Shown piece by piece: positions 53,801-57,400 of a DNA stretch of 64,000 bases. A program made the position numbers and the translations under genes. Under the pieces are notes generated by a model that worked only from the letters and a program-made list of their open reading frames with translations, was not told the DNA's origin and did not search any database. Numbering within the stretch: the stretch's first letter is position 1; each line of letters opens with the position of its first letter. The DNA lies in assembly GCF_023101765.2 (NCBI RefSeq), contig NC_064227.1:4411592-4475591 (forward strand). Reading direction: 5' to 3'. This stretch comes from Spodoptera frugiperda. Its lineage: Eukaryota > Arthropoda > Insecta > Lepidoptera > Noctuidae.

Positions 53801-56800
53801 ATCAGCAGTAAAGCTCAGGATGTAAAATCGGGAGCTCAAGACGCATTAGACAACGCGAAGGCATCTGCTAATGAAAAACTCCAGTCTATGGGCGACTCTT
53901 TTGAGGGAGTCAAGGAAAAATCAAAGAAGGAACTAAAGAAAGAGGCCAAAGAAGCCAAAAAGAAGGCGAAGGAAGGCAAGAACTTCTTCACTGGTCTGGT
54001 CCACAATATCTTCGGGGAAAAAGAAAAACTCGAAGAAGAGGTGAAAGGTAAAATCGCTGAAGGTAAGGAATCAGCCAGCCAAGCTTTGGACAAAGCTGCA
54101 GCGAAAAAAGATGAGCTGCAAGATGCTGTCGCCAAGAAACAAGATGAACTCAAAGAAGGAGCTGAACAACTTGCACAAAGCGTTGAAGATAAGAAGAAGC
54201 AAGTTGAGAAGGCTGCTCACGATAAGAAAGATGAAATTGAGAAATCTATTCAGGACAAGACTTCTGAAGCCAAGCAGGCCGTTGAATCAAAAACTGGTGA
54301 AATCAAGGCTTCAGTGGAAGGAAAAGTTGATGATGTAAAAGGCGCTATTCACGACACGGCAGCAGCTGCCCAAGCAAAGGCCAGCGAAACTAAAGATGCC
54401 ATTAAGAACAAAGCCAATGAAGTAGGTGATGCAATCAATGAAACCGCTTCAGAAGTCGGACAAGCTATCCACGATAAGACAGCCGAAGCTAAAGACGCTG
54501 TGGCTGACAAATCAAAGCAAGTCAAAGACTCTATCCAAGAAACCGCTGCTGATGTAGGACATGCCATCCAAGACAAAACCGTCAGCTTTAAAGATTCCGT
54601 GGTAGACGAGGCATCAAAAATAGGAGATGCAATCCACGACAAAACTAGCCAAGCTAAAGAAAAGGCTAGCGAAGTAGGACACGCAATTAATGATGAAGCA
54701 AACAAATTCGGACAAACATTACAGGAAAAAACTTCTGAAGCTAAGGATAAGGCTAATGAATTAGGACAAGCGATACAAGACAAGACTGCTGAAGCGAAAG
54801 ACAAGGCTAATGAATTTGGACAAGCGATACAAGATAAAACTGCTGAAGCGAAAGACAAGGCCAGTGAGATCGGACACTCAGTACAAGATGGCGCTAACAA
54901 AGTCGGACAAGCAATCCAAGGCAAAGCCAGCGAAGCTAAGGACAAAGCGAGCGAATTCGGCAACGCTGTCCACGACACATTCACTGGCTTTGGAAGCGCA
55001 GTACACGACACGGCCAGTAATGTAGGCAACAACATACACGACACAGCAAGCAATGTCGGTCACGCGATCCACGATAAGACCTCAGACGCTAAGGATGCCG
55101 TATACGATAAAGCTGGAGAAATTAGTCACGAAGTTCACGAGAAATCACACGGTTTCGGAGAAGCTATCAAGGACACGTTCAGCGGTATCGGCCACGCTAT
55201 CAGTGAAACATTCAGCTTTGGACACGACAAGGCGGACGAAGCCAAGGATTTAGCCAAAGAAAAGGCTTCAGAAATCAAATCATCAGTCGAAAGTACAGCC
55301 AGTGAACTAAAAGACGCAGCACATGACAAAGCCAGCGAAGCATCAAAAGCTATTCACGACAAAACAGCAGCAGTAGACAGCGCGATACAAAGCAAAACCG
55401 ACGAATTCGGACAGGCCTTCCATGACAGCAAAGACGCAGCGAAGAACGAATTGGACAGGATAAGGCAAGAAGCTGAACTCACGACAGAACAAATCAGTAA
55501 ATCAGCAGAAGACGCGATAAATGCAGCGTCAAACAAAAAGGGAGAATTACAAACTAGTCTAAGCAACAAATTCGATGACATCAAACAGTCAGGACAAGAA
55601 GAATGGGAATACTTACAACAATCGGCTGCTGACAAAGCGAGCGACCTGCAGCGGTCGTCGAAACAGGCATTCGATCACGCTAAAGACTCAACCTTGAGTA
55701 CTTTCGATAAGGTCGAAAGTTCGGCGAAGGATAAAGTGAGCGAGGCCAAGGATAAGTGGGATGAGATGCAGAGCTCGACCAGGGACACGTTCGCCTCCAT
55801 GAGGGATGACGTTCACAGCTTGGGCAGCTCTGCTGAAGACACTCTTCATTCCTTCCAGAGTTCAGCCGGCAATACCTTCGACAGTCTAGATGACTCCGCG
55901 AAGCTAGTCCTGTCAGACACGCAGCAACATGCTGAGGAGAGTTCAAAACAGTTGTTTGGTGACGTAAAGAGTAGTTTCGAGGGTTTCCAAGTATCAGCTG
56001 ATAATAAACTTGAGGAGATCAAGGGTGCAGGCAAGGAGGGAGTAGAGGCTGTTGGTGATAGACTGGGAGAGGTCGCGGAGGGCGTGCGAGGGGCTGAGCA
56101 GGCTGCTGCGGAGGCTGTCGCGAGGGAAGCAGACAACTTTACAAGCAGTCTGAACAATTTGGGCAGTTCTGTCTTCGGTTCTTCAGGCAAAGGTACAATT
56201 CATTGTTTATCTTAACAAACGACCAAATAATGTTTATCCTCAACTCCACATCTAACTTAACAAATAATATTTTCCAGTAGTTTTTTCTTTTAAAGAGTAA
56301 CGATGTAGTTTCCTGTTCGTTCTTTTCATTCGAAGCTACACTTTGGAACGAGCACCTAGCTTCGCTGACAGACAATTCGATTTGACGTTTCAAAAGTGCC
56401 TGATTTCGCATTAATTGAAATAAATGCTTTGCCTTTGACAGGATTTATGAAGGATTCGAGCACCAAGTTACTGGAGTCTGAAAAGTCACAAAGTTCCCCA
56501 CACAAGAAGAGTTCCGGGTAAGATAAGAATTAATTATTATCCAGTAGTTAGCCACACTGCCCATGAAGTACATACTAATGTAAATAATGGCACGCAACCT
56601 ACACTTGACTAATTTCACGACGAAAGTACGATCCCACTTCTAAATCCCCGACGTGATATGATGAGAAAGATCCACTGCATTTTGAGTAAATAATATTTAA
56701 CTGTGAAACGAATATTTAGGAATATCAATAAAGAAAAGAAAAATGGATAAAACTTAATGTAGTTTATTAGGAATTTCGAAATCGAAAAACCCACATATAT

Positions 56801-57205
56801 GGATTTTATTACAACTATGATTACTTTCTCCTGACCCTTTTGTCAATAAGTATGGGTTCAGCACTGAGTTTAATAACCTTAGTACGAGTTTGCTTTGCGT
56901 TTAAAGTAATCAACACGATAGTTCAGCGCTTTGATTGGCCGGCTCGAATAAACCAACCAATCAAAGCACCGAACGTGCTTTTAAACGTAAAGCAAACTTA
57001 TACTAAGGCTACTGTTTACTATTTCATTTGTAGTTAGTATTAATTCATTTGTAAATTGTGTATACTATGGTCTGGGTAGAAATAATTAAGGTTTTGGGAT
57101 AAATAGTTTCACAGTTGTCATCTATATATAAATAATTCACATATTGCCTGCTCCTAACTCACACGCACGCCTTGCAGGATACCGAAACTAAAGAGGAAGA
57201 AATAA
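23711..57205 (+). CDS. Ank2: Ankyrin (Ank2-like), short isoform without ankyrin repeats; 17-exon spliced model
   Basis: Ankyrins link membrane proteins to the spectrin skeleton. Joining the exons listed separately gives 5784 nt, a 1927-residue protein with one stop and consistent phases at every junction. Order: basic first exon (1-50), linker (51-135), first ZU5 domain (about 136-285), second ZU5 (about 290-435), UPA domain (about 436-600), linker to 645, charged repetitive helical tail (646-1894), short C-terminus. The ZU5-UPA part aligns by eye with vertebrate ankyrins over its whole length (VDARGGAM, APTRVTCR, LRSETGETW-like, IGPEGG, TVEPRRRKFH, WEDVTG). A death domain, present in vertebrate ankyrins, is not encoded. 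The choice of Ank2 over Ank1 rests on the giant tail exon, which recalls neuronal Drosophila Ank2; that is inference. Longer isoforms probably enter at exon 2 from ankyrin-repeat exons left of the window. Confidence 0.93.
25035..25418. mobile_element. MITE, 'ACTCAGAGTCATTTAAT' family, with long interior
   Basis: Left end CTGCCGCACTAACAGACATT and right end CATTAAATGACTCTGAGTAC are inverted relatives. The interior carries two TGACGTCA words at 25194 and 25210 and a repeated ACGTCAAAAAC/TTTTTGACGT inversion. Confidence 0.6.
27540..28112 (+). repeat. Two copies of the 'TTTATTCCAAT...GAAACTCC' family
   Basis: Copies at about 27540-27660 and 28000-28112 both read TTAATCCT, AGGCACTTTTGAAA, TGTCCGTCAGTGAAGCTAGG and AAGAAACTC. 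About 340 bases of unrelated AT-rich DNA separate them. Confidence 0.7.
28545..28650 (+). mobile_element. 'GATGGTAAGCAATCGC'-family repeat, diverged
   Basis: CACCTGATGGTAAGTGGTTT followed by GCAACACTTGGGGCATTACA and TGCGCTTTGCCGACCC. Related to the 19750 copy but with a different centre. Confidence 0.6.
29001..29202. mobile_element. MITE with 19-bp perfect inverted ends
   Basis: The left end AAGGTAAGCGTCCACAGGC (29001-29019) is the exact reverse complement of the right end at 29184-29202. The 200-base interior repeats CGTACGATGCG/CGCATCG words, giving more base pairing. The rise in CpG makes it stand out. The 97-codon minus frame across it is not a gene. Confidence 0.85.
30445..30555 (+). 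mobile_element. 'GATGGTAAGCAATCGC'-family repeat, diverged
   Basis: ATCACCTGATATTAAGCAAT, CCGACACCTTTTAAGGG and GGGGAATTGGGGATTAGGAA keep the family order. Confidence 0.6.
31715..31925 (+). repeat. Interspersed repeat fragment
   Basis: AACTAGCAAACCCAGCGAAC, CTCCGTTTCGCCACC and later GTGCGTTCTAGAGTTATAGC, AGGAAGGAAAACCTGACTTA resemble moth LINE-derived sequence. It is assigned by general resemblance only. Confidence 0.4.
32285..32450 (+). repeat. Diverged copy of the GAAACCGCGCGG-type repeat
   Basis: AGCTGAAGAGTTTGTTTTGT, CACGCTAATCTCTGGAACTA, TGGACAGTGCATTTTTGGAG and AACATCACGCTATAACCAAT match the 12755 copy. The GC-rich end is lost. Confidence 0.65.
33530..33790 (+). repeat. Repeat cluster: GATGGTAAGC-type and GGATCCTCCTTTTCTTAGG-type
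   Basis: 33530-33610 is a GATGGTAAGC relative. 33637-33790 (GAAGTTTACATGCGAATAAA, AAATCCCAACG, TCACCTCGCG, GGATCCTCCTTTTCTTAGGA) is inverted relative to 62361-62510. Confidence 0.6.
34135..34270 (+). mobile_element. LINE-type 3' tail
   Basis: GGTCGCAGGGAGCCTCTGGA, GGCCTATGTTCAGCAGTGGA, GGCTGAAATGACGATGATGA and an A run form the 'CAGCAGTGGACGTC...GATGATGATG' tail common in Lepidoptera. Confidence 0.65.
35717..35882 (+). mobile_element. 'TTTATTCCAAT...GAAACTCC'-family repeat, good copy
   Basis: It opens with AGTCAAAGTCAAATCATTTA and runs through AGCTTCGAACGGAGAAGAAC to GCAAGAAACTCC. Its first bases match, inverted, the acceptor region of ankyrin exon 16. Confidence 0.78.
36040..36190 (+). mobile_element. 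'TCAGTAAGAGTCTGAC'-family repeat
   Basis: GAGCTGCGGACTACCTAGCG, GGGCTCCGGCTCAAAAAGCG, GTCAGTAAGAGTCTGACACC and GGTGGGAGAAATCATTGGAT in family order. Confidence 0.82.
37085..37200 (-). repeat. Second SINE-like family, tail fragment
   Basis: GAATAGGCAGAGGTGTACAC on the + strand is the inverse of the GTGTACATTG...CACCTCTGCCT body at 38990-39125 and 42338-42556. Confidence 0.5.
37424..37477. repeat. Perfect 25-bp inverted repeat with 4-base loop
   Basis: Arms 37424-37448 and 37453-37477 are exact reverse complements (left arm begins TTAGTTTTCCTAAG) around TTTC. It is either the relic of a tiny palindromic element or a hairpin in the intron transcript. Confidence 0.85.
37845..37985 (+). mobile_element. 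'TCAGTAAGAGTCTGAC'-family repeat
   Basis: GGAGTTGCGGACTATCTGCG, AACAGGAGTAGGAACGAGGT, CAGTAAGAGTCTGACACTAA and CAAGGCGGGAGAAGTCATTG in family order. Confidence 0.82.
38990..39125 (+). repeat. Second SINE-like family, body without head
   Basis: CTATTACAAGGGACTTCACG, AATTGGGTGTACATTGTATA, CATTATGTGCC and GTGCACCTCTGCCTA match the body of the element at 42338. Confidence 0.6.
39483..39665 (-). mobile_element. Possible tRNA-headed SINE of a third kind
   Basis: On the minus strand a GGTTCGAAACC-like box B follows a head read as TTAAAGACCGGCTTCTCATC, with a body that includes GACAAACGGTGAAGGAAAAA. The GACAAACGGTGAAGGAAAAC words recur near 47160, so the body is repeated. Confidence 0.5.
39670..39740. 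repeat. Direct plus inverted AACCTATTTTCATAAAATAG repeats
   Basis: The segment AAACCTATTTTCATAAAATA occurs twice, and the second copy continues into GGTTTTTT, forming a perfect short palindrome around CAT. Probably a small expansion of a palindrome. Confidence 0.6.
41035..41165. mobile_element. MITE, 'ACTCAGAGTCATTTAAT' family
   Basis: Left CTGCCGCACTAGAGACATTT, right GGACTGGGTTAAGTGACCAT then GACTTTGAGTACGACGG, the inverted ends of the family. It lies about 200 bases before ankyrin exon 2. Confidence 0.7.
41360..41440 (+). CDS. Ank2: Ankyrin exon 2: linker before ZU5
   Basis: Acceptor TTGTTTCAG, donor GGAG|GTGAGT; 81 nt, phase 1 in and phase 1 out. It encodes GLEGKYRVAAPELMQDTF followed by MSDSEDEG. 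This matches the segment after the ankyrin repeats in vertebrate ankyrins (YRMSVPETMNE...SDEEG), so repeat-containing isoforms should also use this exon and the short isoform first diverges upstream of it. The acidic SDSEDEG stretch resembles a casein kinase II site. Confidence 0.9.
41563..41771 (+). mobile_element. tRNA-derived SINE in intron 2
   Basis: GACTGCACGGTTGGCACGG, box B GGGTTCAATTCCCGCACGG, body with CTTGTACGTTTGTAGACGCA, tail CCTAGTGTGGGGCAACGTCT and a T run. It lies about 120 bases after exon 2. Confidence 0.85.
41772..42040 (+). mobile_element. LINE-type 3' tail
   Basis: CCTAGTCCGTTCCATCATCG, ACCACAAGACAATCGGCGAA, GAATTCTTTGCCGGAGTCTG, TCCTGATGGGAATTATCTGG and ATCACTTACCACCAGA match the element at 61690-62160. 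Confidence 0.7.
42338..42556 (+). mobile_element. tRNA-derived SINE, second family
   Basis: Head CTTGGCTGAGTGGTCGCCAG and box B GAGTTCGATTCCCCGATCCG look tRNA-like. The body (CTATTACATGGGACTTATAA, AGCGGGTGTACGTTGTACAA, CACTTCGGGGATAGAAAG) differs from the first family. Confidence 0.7.
43105..43294 (-). mobile_element. tRNA-derived SINE in intron 2
   Basis: A minus-strand copy: T run and AACATTGCCCCGCACTATGA on the + strand, through GCAATCGAATCCGCTACAGA to CATCGCACCAACCGCGCAGT. It is diverged from the copy at 16824. Confidence 0.82.
43546..43717 (+). CDS. Ank2: Ankyrin exon 3: linker to ZU5
   Basis: Acceptor TTGTTTCCAG, donor ATTGG|GTACGT; 172 nt, phase 1 in and phase 2 out. It encodes a polar linker starting EVECPIQQQQQYRYMNSEAG and ending DRQPLDIG, including a run of five glutamines. 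Length and position match the unstructured linker before the first ZU5 domain. It is compatible with either copy of exon 4. Confidence 0.9.
43848..43905 (+). repeat. Microsatellite (GTCTGTTT)n
   Basis: About six units of TTTGTCTG stand at the head of a repeat that continues CGCGCTAATCTCAGAAACGG. Such runs commonly start this moth element family. Confidence 0.85.
43906..44926 (+). mobile_element. Interspersed repeat whose halves flank exon 4a
   Basis: The 5' part (GCGCGCTAATCTCAGAAACG ... TGCGGTTTTCACGAAT) runs to about 44220. The 3' part ends GAACGAAGTCGCGGGCAAAA then GCTAG at about 44921. Exon 4a and its duplicated flank (44222-44562) lie between them, as does a fragment of the ACTCAGAG MITE (44720-44765). 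It is judged one element by resemblance to moth repeats, not by alignment. Confidence 0.45.
44327..44554 (+). CDS. Ank2: Ankyrin exon 4a: first half of ZU5-N, spectrin-binding (tandem copy 1)
   Basis: Acceptor CAACCCCAG, donor TTGGC|GTAAGT; 228 nt, phase 2 in and out. It encodes FLVSFVVDARGGAMK, then RIIVPPAACAAPTRVTCR, RAPAAAPPPLMEGE and LASRLLELQPQGAKFL. The VDARGGAM motif contains the DAR triplet reported as needed for beta-spectrin binding in vertebrate ankyrins. A second copy lies 996 bases downstream (4b). The loop before LMEGE is seven residues longer here, about the vertebrate length, so 4a looks ancestral in that loop. The exon lies between sequences that look like two halves of one interspersed repeat. 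Confidence 0.92.
45323..45529 (+). CDS. Ank2: Ankyrin exon 4b: alternative ZU5-N exon (tandem copy 2)
   Basis: Acceptor CACCCCCAG, donor TTGGC|GTAAGT; 207 nt, phase 2 in and out, so it can replace 4a without a frame change. It differs from 4a by a few silent changes and by loss of seven codons in the loop before LMEGE, where APAAAPPP becomes a single T. The roughly 100 intron bases before each copy are also nearly identical, but the sequence beyond is not. Including both copies would keep frame yet duplicate half a domain, so mutually exclusive use is the likely arrangement. The alternatives are a recent non-functional duplicate or an assembly error. Confidence 0.8.
45695..45850 (-). mobile_element. 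'TCAGTAAGAGTCTGAC'-family repeat in intron 4
   Basis: On the + strand: AATCATCCAATAACTTCTCC, GCCTTGGGTGAGG, CAGAATCTTACTGACTAAAA, GAGCCGGAGCC and CGCAGCTC. It lies between exons 4b and 5. Confidence 0.8.
46054..46183 (+). CDS. Ank2: Ankyrin exon 5: second part of ZU5-N
   Basis: Acceptor TCTCCCAACAG, donor ATACAG|GTCGGT; 130 nt, phase 2 in and phase 0 out. It encodes PVVIEVPIYTSS, REREIVVLRSDTGETWQDH and NNDNPLIQ. The vertebrate counterpart reads GPVIVEIPH...KERELIVLRSENGETWKEH, a close match. Confidence 0.95.
46612..46797 (+). CDS. Ank2: Ankyrin exon 6: end of ZU5-N and start of ZU5-C
   Basis: Acceptor CATTTCCAG, donor CCACAG|GTAGGA; 186 nt, phase 0 on both sides. It encodes RVTRIITCDFPHYLACVSR, closing the first ZU5 fold, then VIGPEGGTISSAHIPQ, the start of the second (vertebrate IGPEGG). 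It is strongly GC-rich. A 23-base copy of its 3' end, donor included, sits 97 bases downstream in the intron (see findings). Confidence 0.95.
46958..47340 (+). repeat. Repeats in intron 6
   Basis: 46958-47065 is a 'TTTATTCCAAT' family copy (TTTTATTTCAATTAGTC, GGCACTTTTGTACATC). 47150-47335 carries GACAAACGGTGAAGG and a LINE-tail-like end (GAGCAAGCGTGGTGATTAAT ... TGCTCAGCTGTGG ... CTGATGATGATG). Confidence 0.65.
47577..47771 (+). CDS. Ank2: Ankyrin exon 7: ZU5-C core
   Basis: Acceptor TTCTTCCAG, donor TTGCCT|GTAAGT; 195 nt, phase 0 on both sides. It encodes VQAQFPAAALTKRIRVGLQA and VLTVEPRRRKFHRSITLTAP, nearly residue for residue the vertebrate second ZU5 (FPEGALTKRIRVGLQAQ, VTVEPRRRKFHKPI). 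It is very GC-rich; the open frames on both strands here are shadows of it. Confidence 0.96.
48250..48401 (+). CDS. Ank2: Ankyrin exon 8: end of ZU5-C
   Basis: Acceptor CCCCTGCAG, donor GCCAG|GTAACA; 152 nt, phase 0 in and phase 2 out. It encodes TSNLRLLCSIMGG, AVWEDVTGSTPLT and DDCASFTTTVSAR, matching vertebrate TPNLRLLCSITGG, WEDITGTTPLT and DCVSFTTNVSARFW. Confidence 0.96.
48440..48590 (-). mobile_element. 'GATGGTAAGCAATCGC'-family repeat in intron 8
   Basis: On the + strand: CGATTCCCCAACAACTCTTA, CCCAAAAGGCCAGTAACGCA, GCCTCTGGTGTTTCAAGTGT and GATTGCTTACCATCAGGT. Confidence 0.8.
48782..48844 (+). CDS. Ank2: Ankyrin exon 9: start of UPA domain
   Basis: A 63-nt exon with acceptor CATTTCAG and donor TACAG|GTAATA, phase 2 on both sides. 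It encodes FWMMNCQNVSDATKLATELY. The vertebrate segment is RFWLADCHQV...LATQLYREL, and the arginine codons at both edges are completed by splicing. It is too short to stand out as an open frame but is fixed by phase and homology. Confidence 0.93.
48893..48995 (+). mobile_element. tRNA-derived SINE, 3' half, in intron 9
   Basis: GGTTGTTTCGGATCTGGGTG, ACTTGTATGTTTGTAAATAC and GCCCACGAC to GTGTGGG. The tRNA-like head is missing. Confidence 0.75.
49307..49433 (+). CDS. Ank2: Ankyrin exon 10: UPA domain
   Basis: Acceptor TTAATTCCAG, donor CAGCAG|GTATGG; 127 nt, phase 2 in and phase 0 out. It encodes EMLLVPFDVRIVVLGKRLDA, then LEGRLLVMTITDRYAYETLL and QQ. The counterpart reads ELICVPYMAKFVVFAK... 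in vertebrates. Confidence 0.93.
49954..50082 (+). CDS. Ank2: Ankyrin exon 11: UPA domain
   Basis: Acceptor ATCTCCACAG, donor TTCGAG|GTGAGT; 129 nt, phase 0 on both sides. It encodes EHYTEVAHSTSVRFLDGKDV and YLEFSGNLVPVTKSG followed by SQPMLTFE. It aligns with vertebrate FEEVARSKDIEVLEGKPIYV...GNLAPLTKGG. Confidence 0.94.
50904..50996 (+). CDS. Ank2: Ankyrin exon 12: UPA domain
   Basis: Acceptor TATTGTTGCAG, donor CCTAAG|GTAAGC; 93 nt, phase 0 on both sides. It encodes AFKDNRVEFTVRVKHH and EENPSGRIYFMNEPK, matching vertebrate SFKENRLPFSIKIRD...PCGRLSFLKEPK. Confidence 0.94.
51421..51643. mobile_element. MITE in intron 12
   Basis: Left AGGCAGTTGTCCCACCGGCA mirrors right ACGGCGAGTG-side sequence ending GTTGGTGGAACAACTGCCT. 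The interior has clustered AACGAGT/ACTCG words. It lies about 60 bases before exon 13 and takes up about a third of the intron. Confidence 0.75.
51702..51819 (+). CDS. Ank2: Ankyrin exon 13: end of UPA domain and linker
   Basis: Acceptor GTATACCCAG, donor CAATCTG|GTGAGT; 118 nt, phase 0 in and phase 1 out. It encodes QTPACVLDVELPER, the last UPA strand (vertebrate QTAVCNLNITLPAH), then the start of a linker, GKSQVDYLNLDQS. Confidence 0.92.
52159..52268 (+). CDS. Ank2: Ankyrin exon 14: linker after UPA
   Basis: Acceptor CTTTCCAAAG, donor GGACAT|GTAAGT; 110 nt, phase 1 in and phase 0 out. It encodes FDALKDELSFHWGGDHNN and SLGPGSLPYSHDRQVNGH. I recognise no domain. Phase and splice sites support it. 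Confidence 0.85.
52448..56192 (+). CDS. Ank2: Ankyrin exon 15: giant exon for a charged, repetitive helical tail
   Basis: Acceptor TTTATTTCAG before GACAAG; 3745 nt, phase 0 in and phase 1 out with donor AAAG|GTACAA. If this donor is not used, the frame stops at 56213. Residues 646-1894 of the model. First third: acidic and lysine-rich, with proline-charged repeats (KERDPKEKDPKEKEK) and one region with odd cysteines (FYVGCCEGRYKKGQKHR). The rest is predicted long amphipathic helix rich in A, K, E, D, S, Q and nearly free of proline. From about 54425 to 55230 a motif G-x-A-[IV]-x-[DE]-x-[TA] repeats at 11, 18, 22 or 33 residues, like LEA-type or apolipoprotein-type helices. By analogy with the long tails of neuronal Drosophila Ank2 it may be a cytoskeletal or membrane spacer; this is inference. 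A probable 90-nt intron lies inside it. The antisense frames here, up to 234 codons, are shadows. Confidence 0.9.
52524..52613 (+). other. Probable 90-nt intron or exitron inside exon 15
   Basis: A consensus donor CTCAAG|GTAAGA starts at 52524 and an acceptor TTGCAACATTACAG ends at 52613 after a short pyrimidine stretch. The 90 bases are a multiple of three, have no in-frame stop, and are AT-richer than their flanks. Splicing would join ...TKPQ to VNGGALHVDS and remove 30 basic and asparagine-rich residues that look unlike their neighbours. This suggests a small intron that happens to be open. Confidence 0.6.
54425..55230 (+). repeat. Coding hendecad/18-residue repeats (G-x-A-I-x-D-K-T)
   Basis: Within exon 15, successive repeats start GDAIN, GQAIH, GHAIQ, GDAIH, GHAIN, GQTLQ, GQAIQ, GQAIQ, GHSVQ, GQAIQ, GNAVH, GSAVH, GNNIH, GHAIH. 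From GQAIH onward the spacings I counted are 33, 22, 18, 11, 18, 18, 18, 11, 18, 11, 11, 11, 22, 11, 11 residues. Eleven residues are about 3 helix turns and 18 are 5, so glycine and the small hydrophobic positions stay on one face. Two adjacent 54-bp units (54764-54817 and 54818-54871) are almost identical in DNA, indicating recent expansion. Confidence 0.85.
56300..56441 (-). mobile_element. 'TTTATTCCAAT...GAAACTCC'-family repeat at the exon 16 acceptor
   Basis: The inverted family order is GAGTTTC-side degraded, TTCATTCGAAGCTACACTTT, GGAACGAGCACCTAGCTTCG, TTGACGTTTCAAAAGTGCCT, AATTGAAATAAATGCTTTGC, then CTTTGACAG at the splice site. It makes up more than half of the 249-base intron. Confidence 0.75.
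56442..56517 (+). CDS. Ank2: Ankyrin exon 16: C-terminal tail
   Basis: Acceptor CCTTTGACAG, donor TCCGG|GTAAGA; 76 nt, phase 1 in and phase 2 out. It encodes FMKDSSTKLLESEKSQSS and PHKKSSG, a serine- and lysine-rich tail with no domain I know. The acceptor and its upstream tract lie in the terminus of an inserted interspersed repeat (56300-56441). If exon 16 were not spliced onward, the frame would stop at once after SSG. Confidence 0.75.
57178..57205 (+). CDS. Ank2: Ankyrin exon 17: last coding exon and stop
   Basis: Acceptor GCCTTGCAG; phase 2 in. It encodes IPKLKRKK and a TAA stop at 57203-57205. The basic tail resembles a nuclear-localisation or acidic-partner motif, a weak guess. Another phase would read DTETKEEEIRRTKGEHDV to a TGA, but the phase from exon 16 selects the short version. 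Confidence 0.65.
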
Positions 57206-57400
57206 GGCGAACGAAAGGCGAACACGATGTATGATATAGTTTTAATAATACTTTTATTTATTTCGACACGCGCCATACTCGACCGTTTTACCCACACACC
57301 AACACAACAATCATTGATCTCTTATTTATTTGTAATTTAAATATTAAAACAATAAAAAATATACAGTTCTGTACAGTTTTATTCACAATAAAATGGTGTT
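57206..57400 (+). terminator. 3'UTR with proximal polyadenylation signals
   Basis: After the stop the sequence is AT-rich. AATAAA hexamers occur at 57351-57356 and 57388-57393, the second followed by GT-rich sequence (GGTGTTGCAC), which suits a cleavage site near 57400. Many later AATAAA words up to about 61600 would allow a much longer UTR. Confidence 0.5.

Noticed and set aside
54349..55053. Antisense open frame of 234 codons
   Set aside because: It is a shadow of the repetitive sense frame in ankyrin exon 15; low-complexity codons avoid antisense stops.
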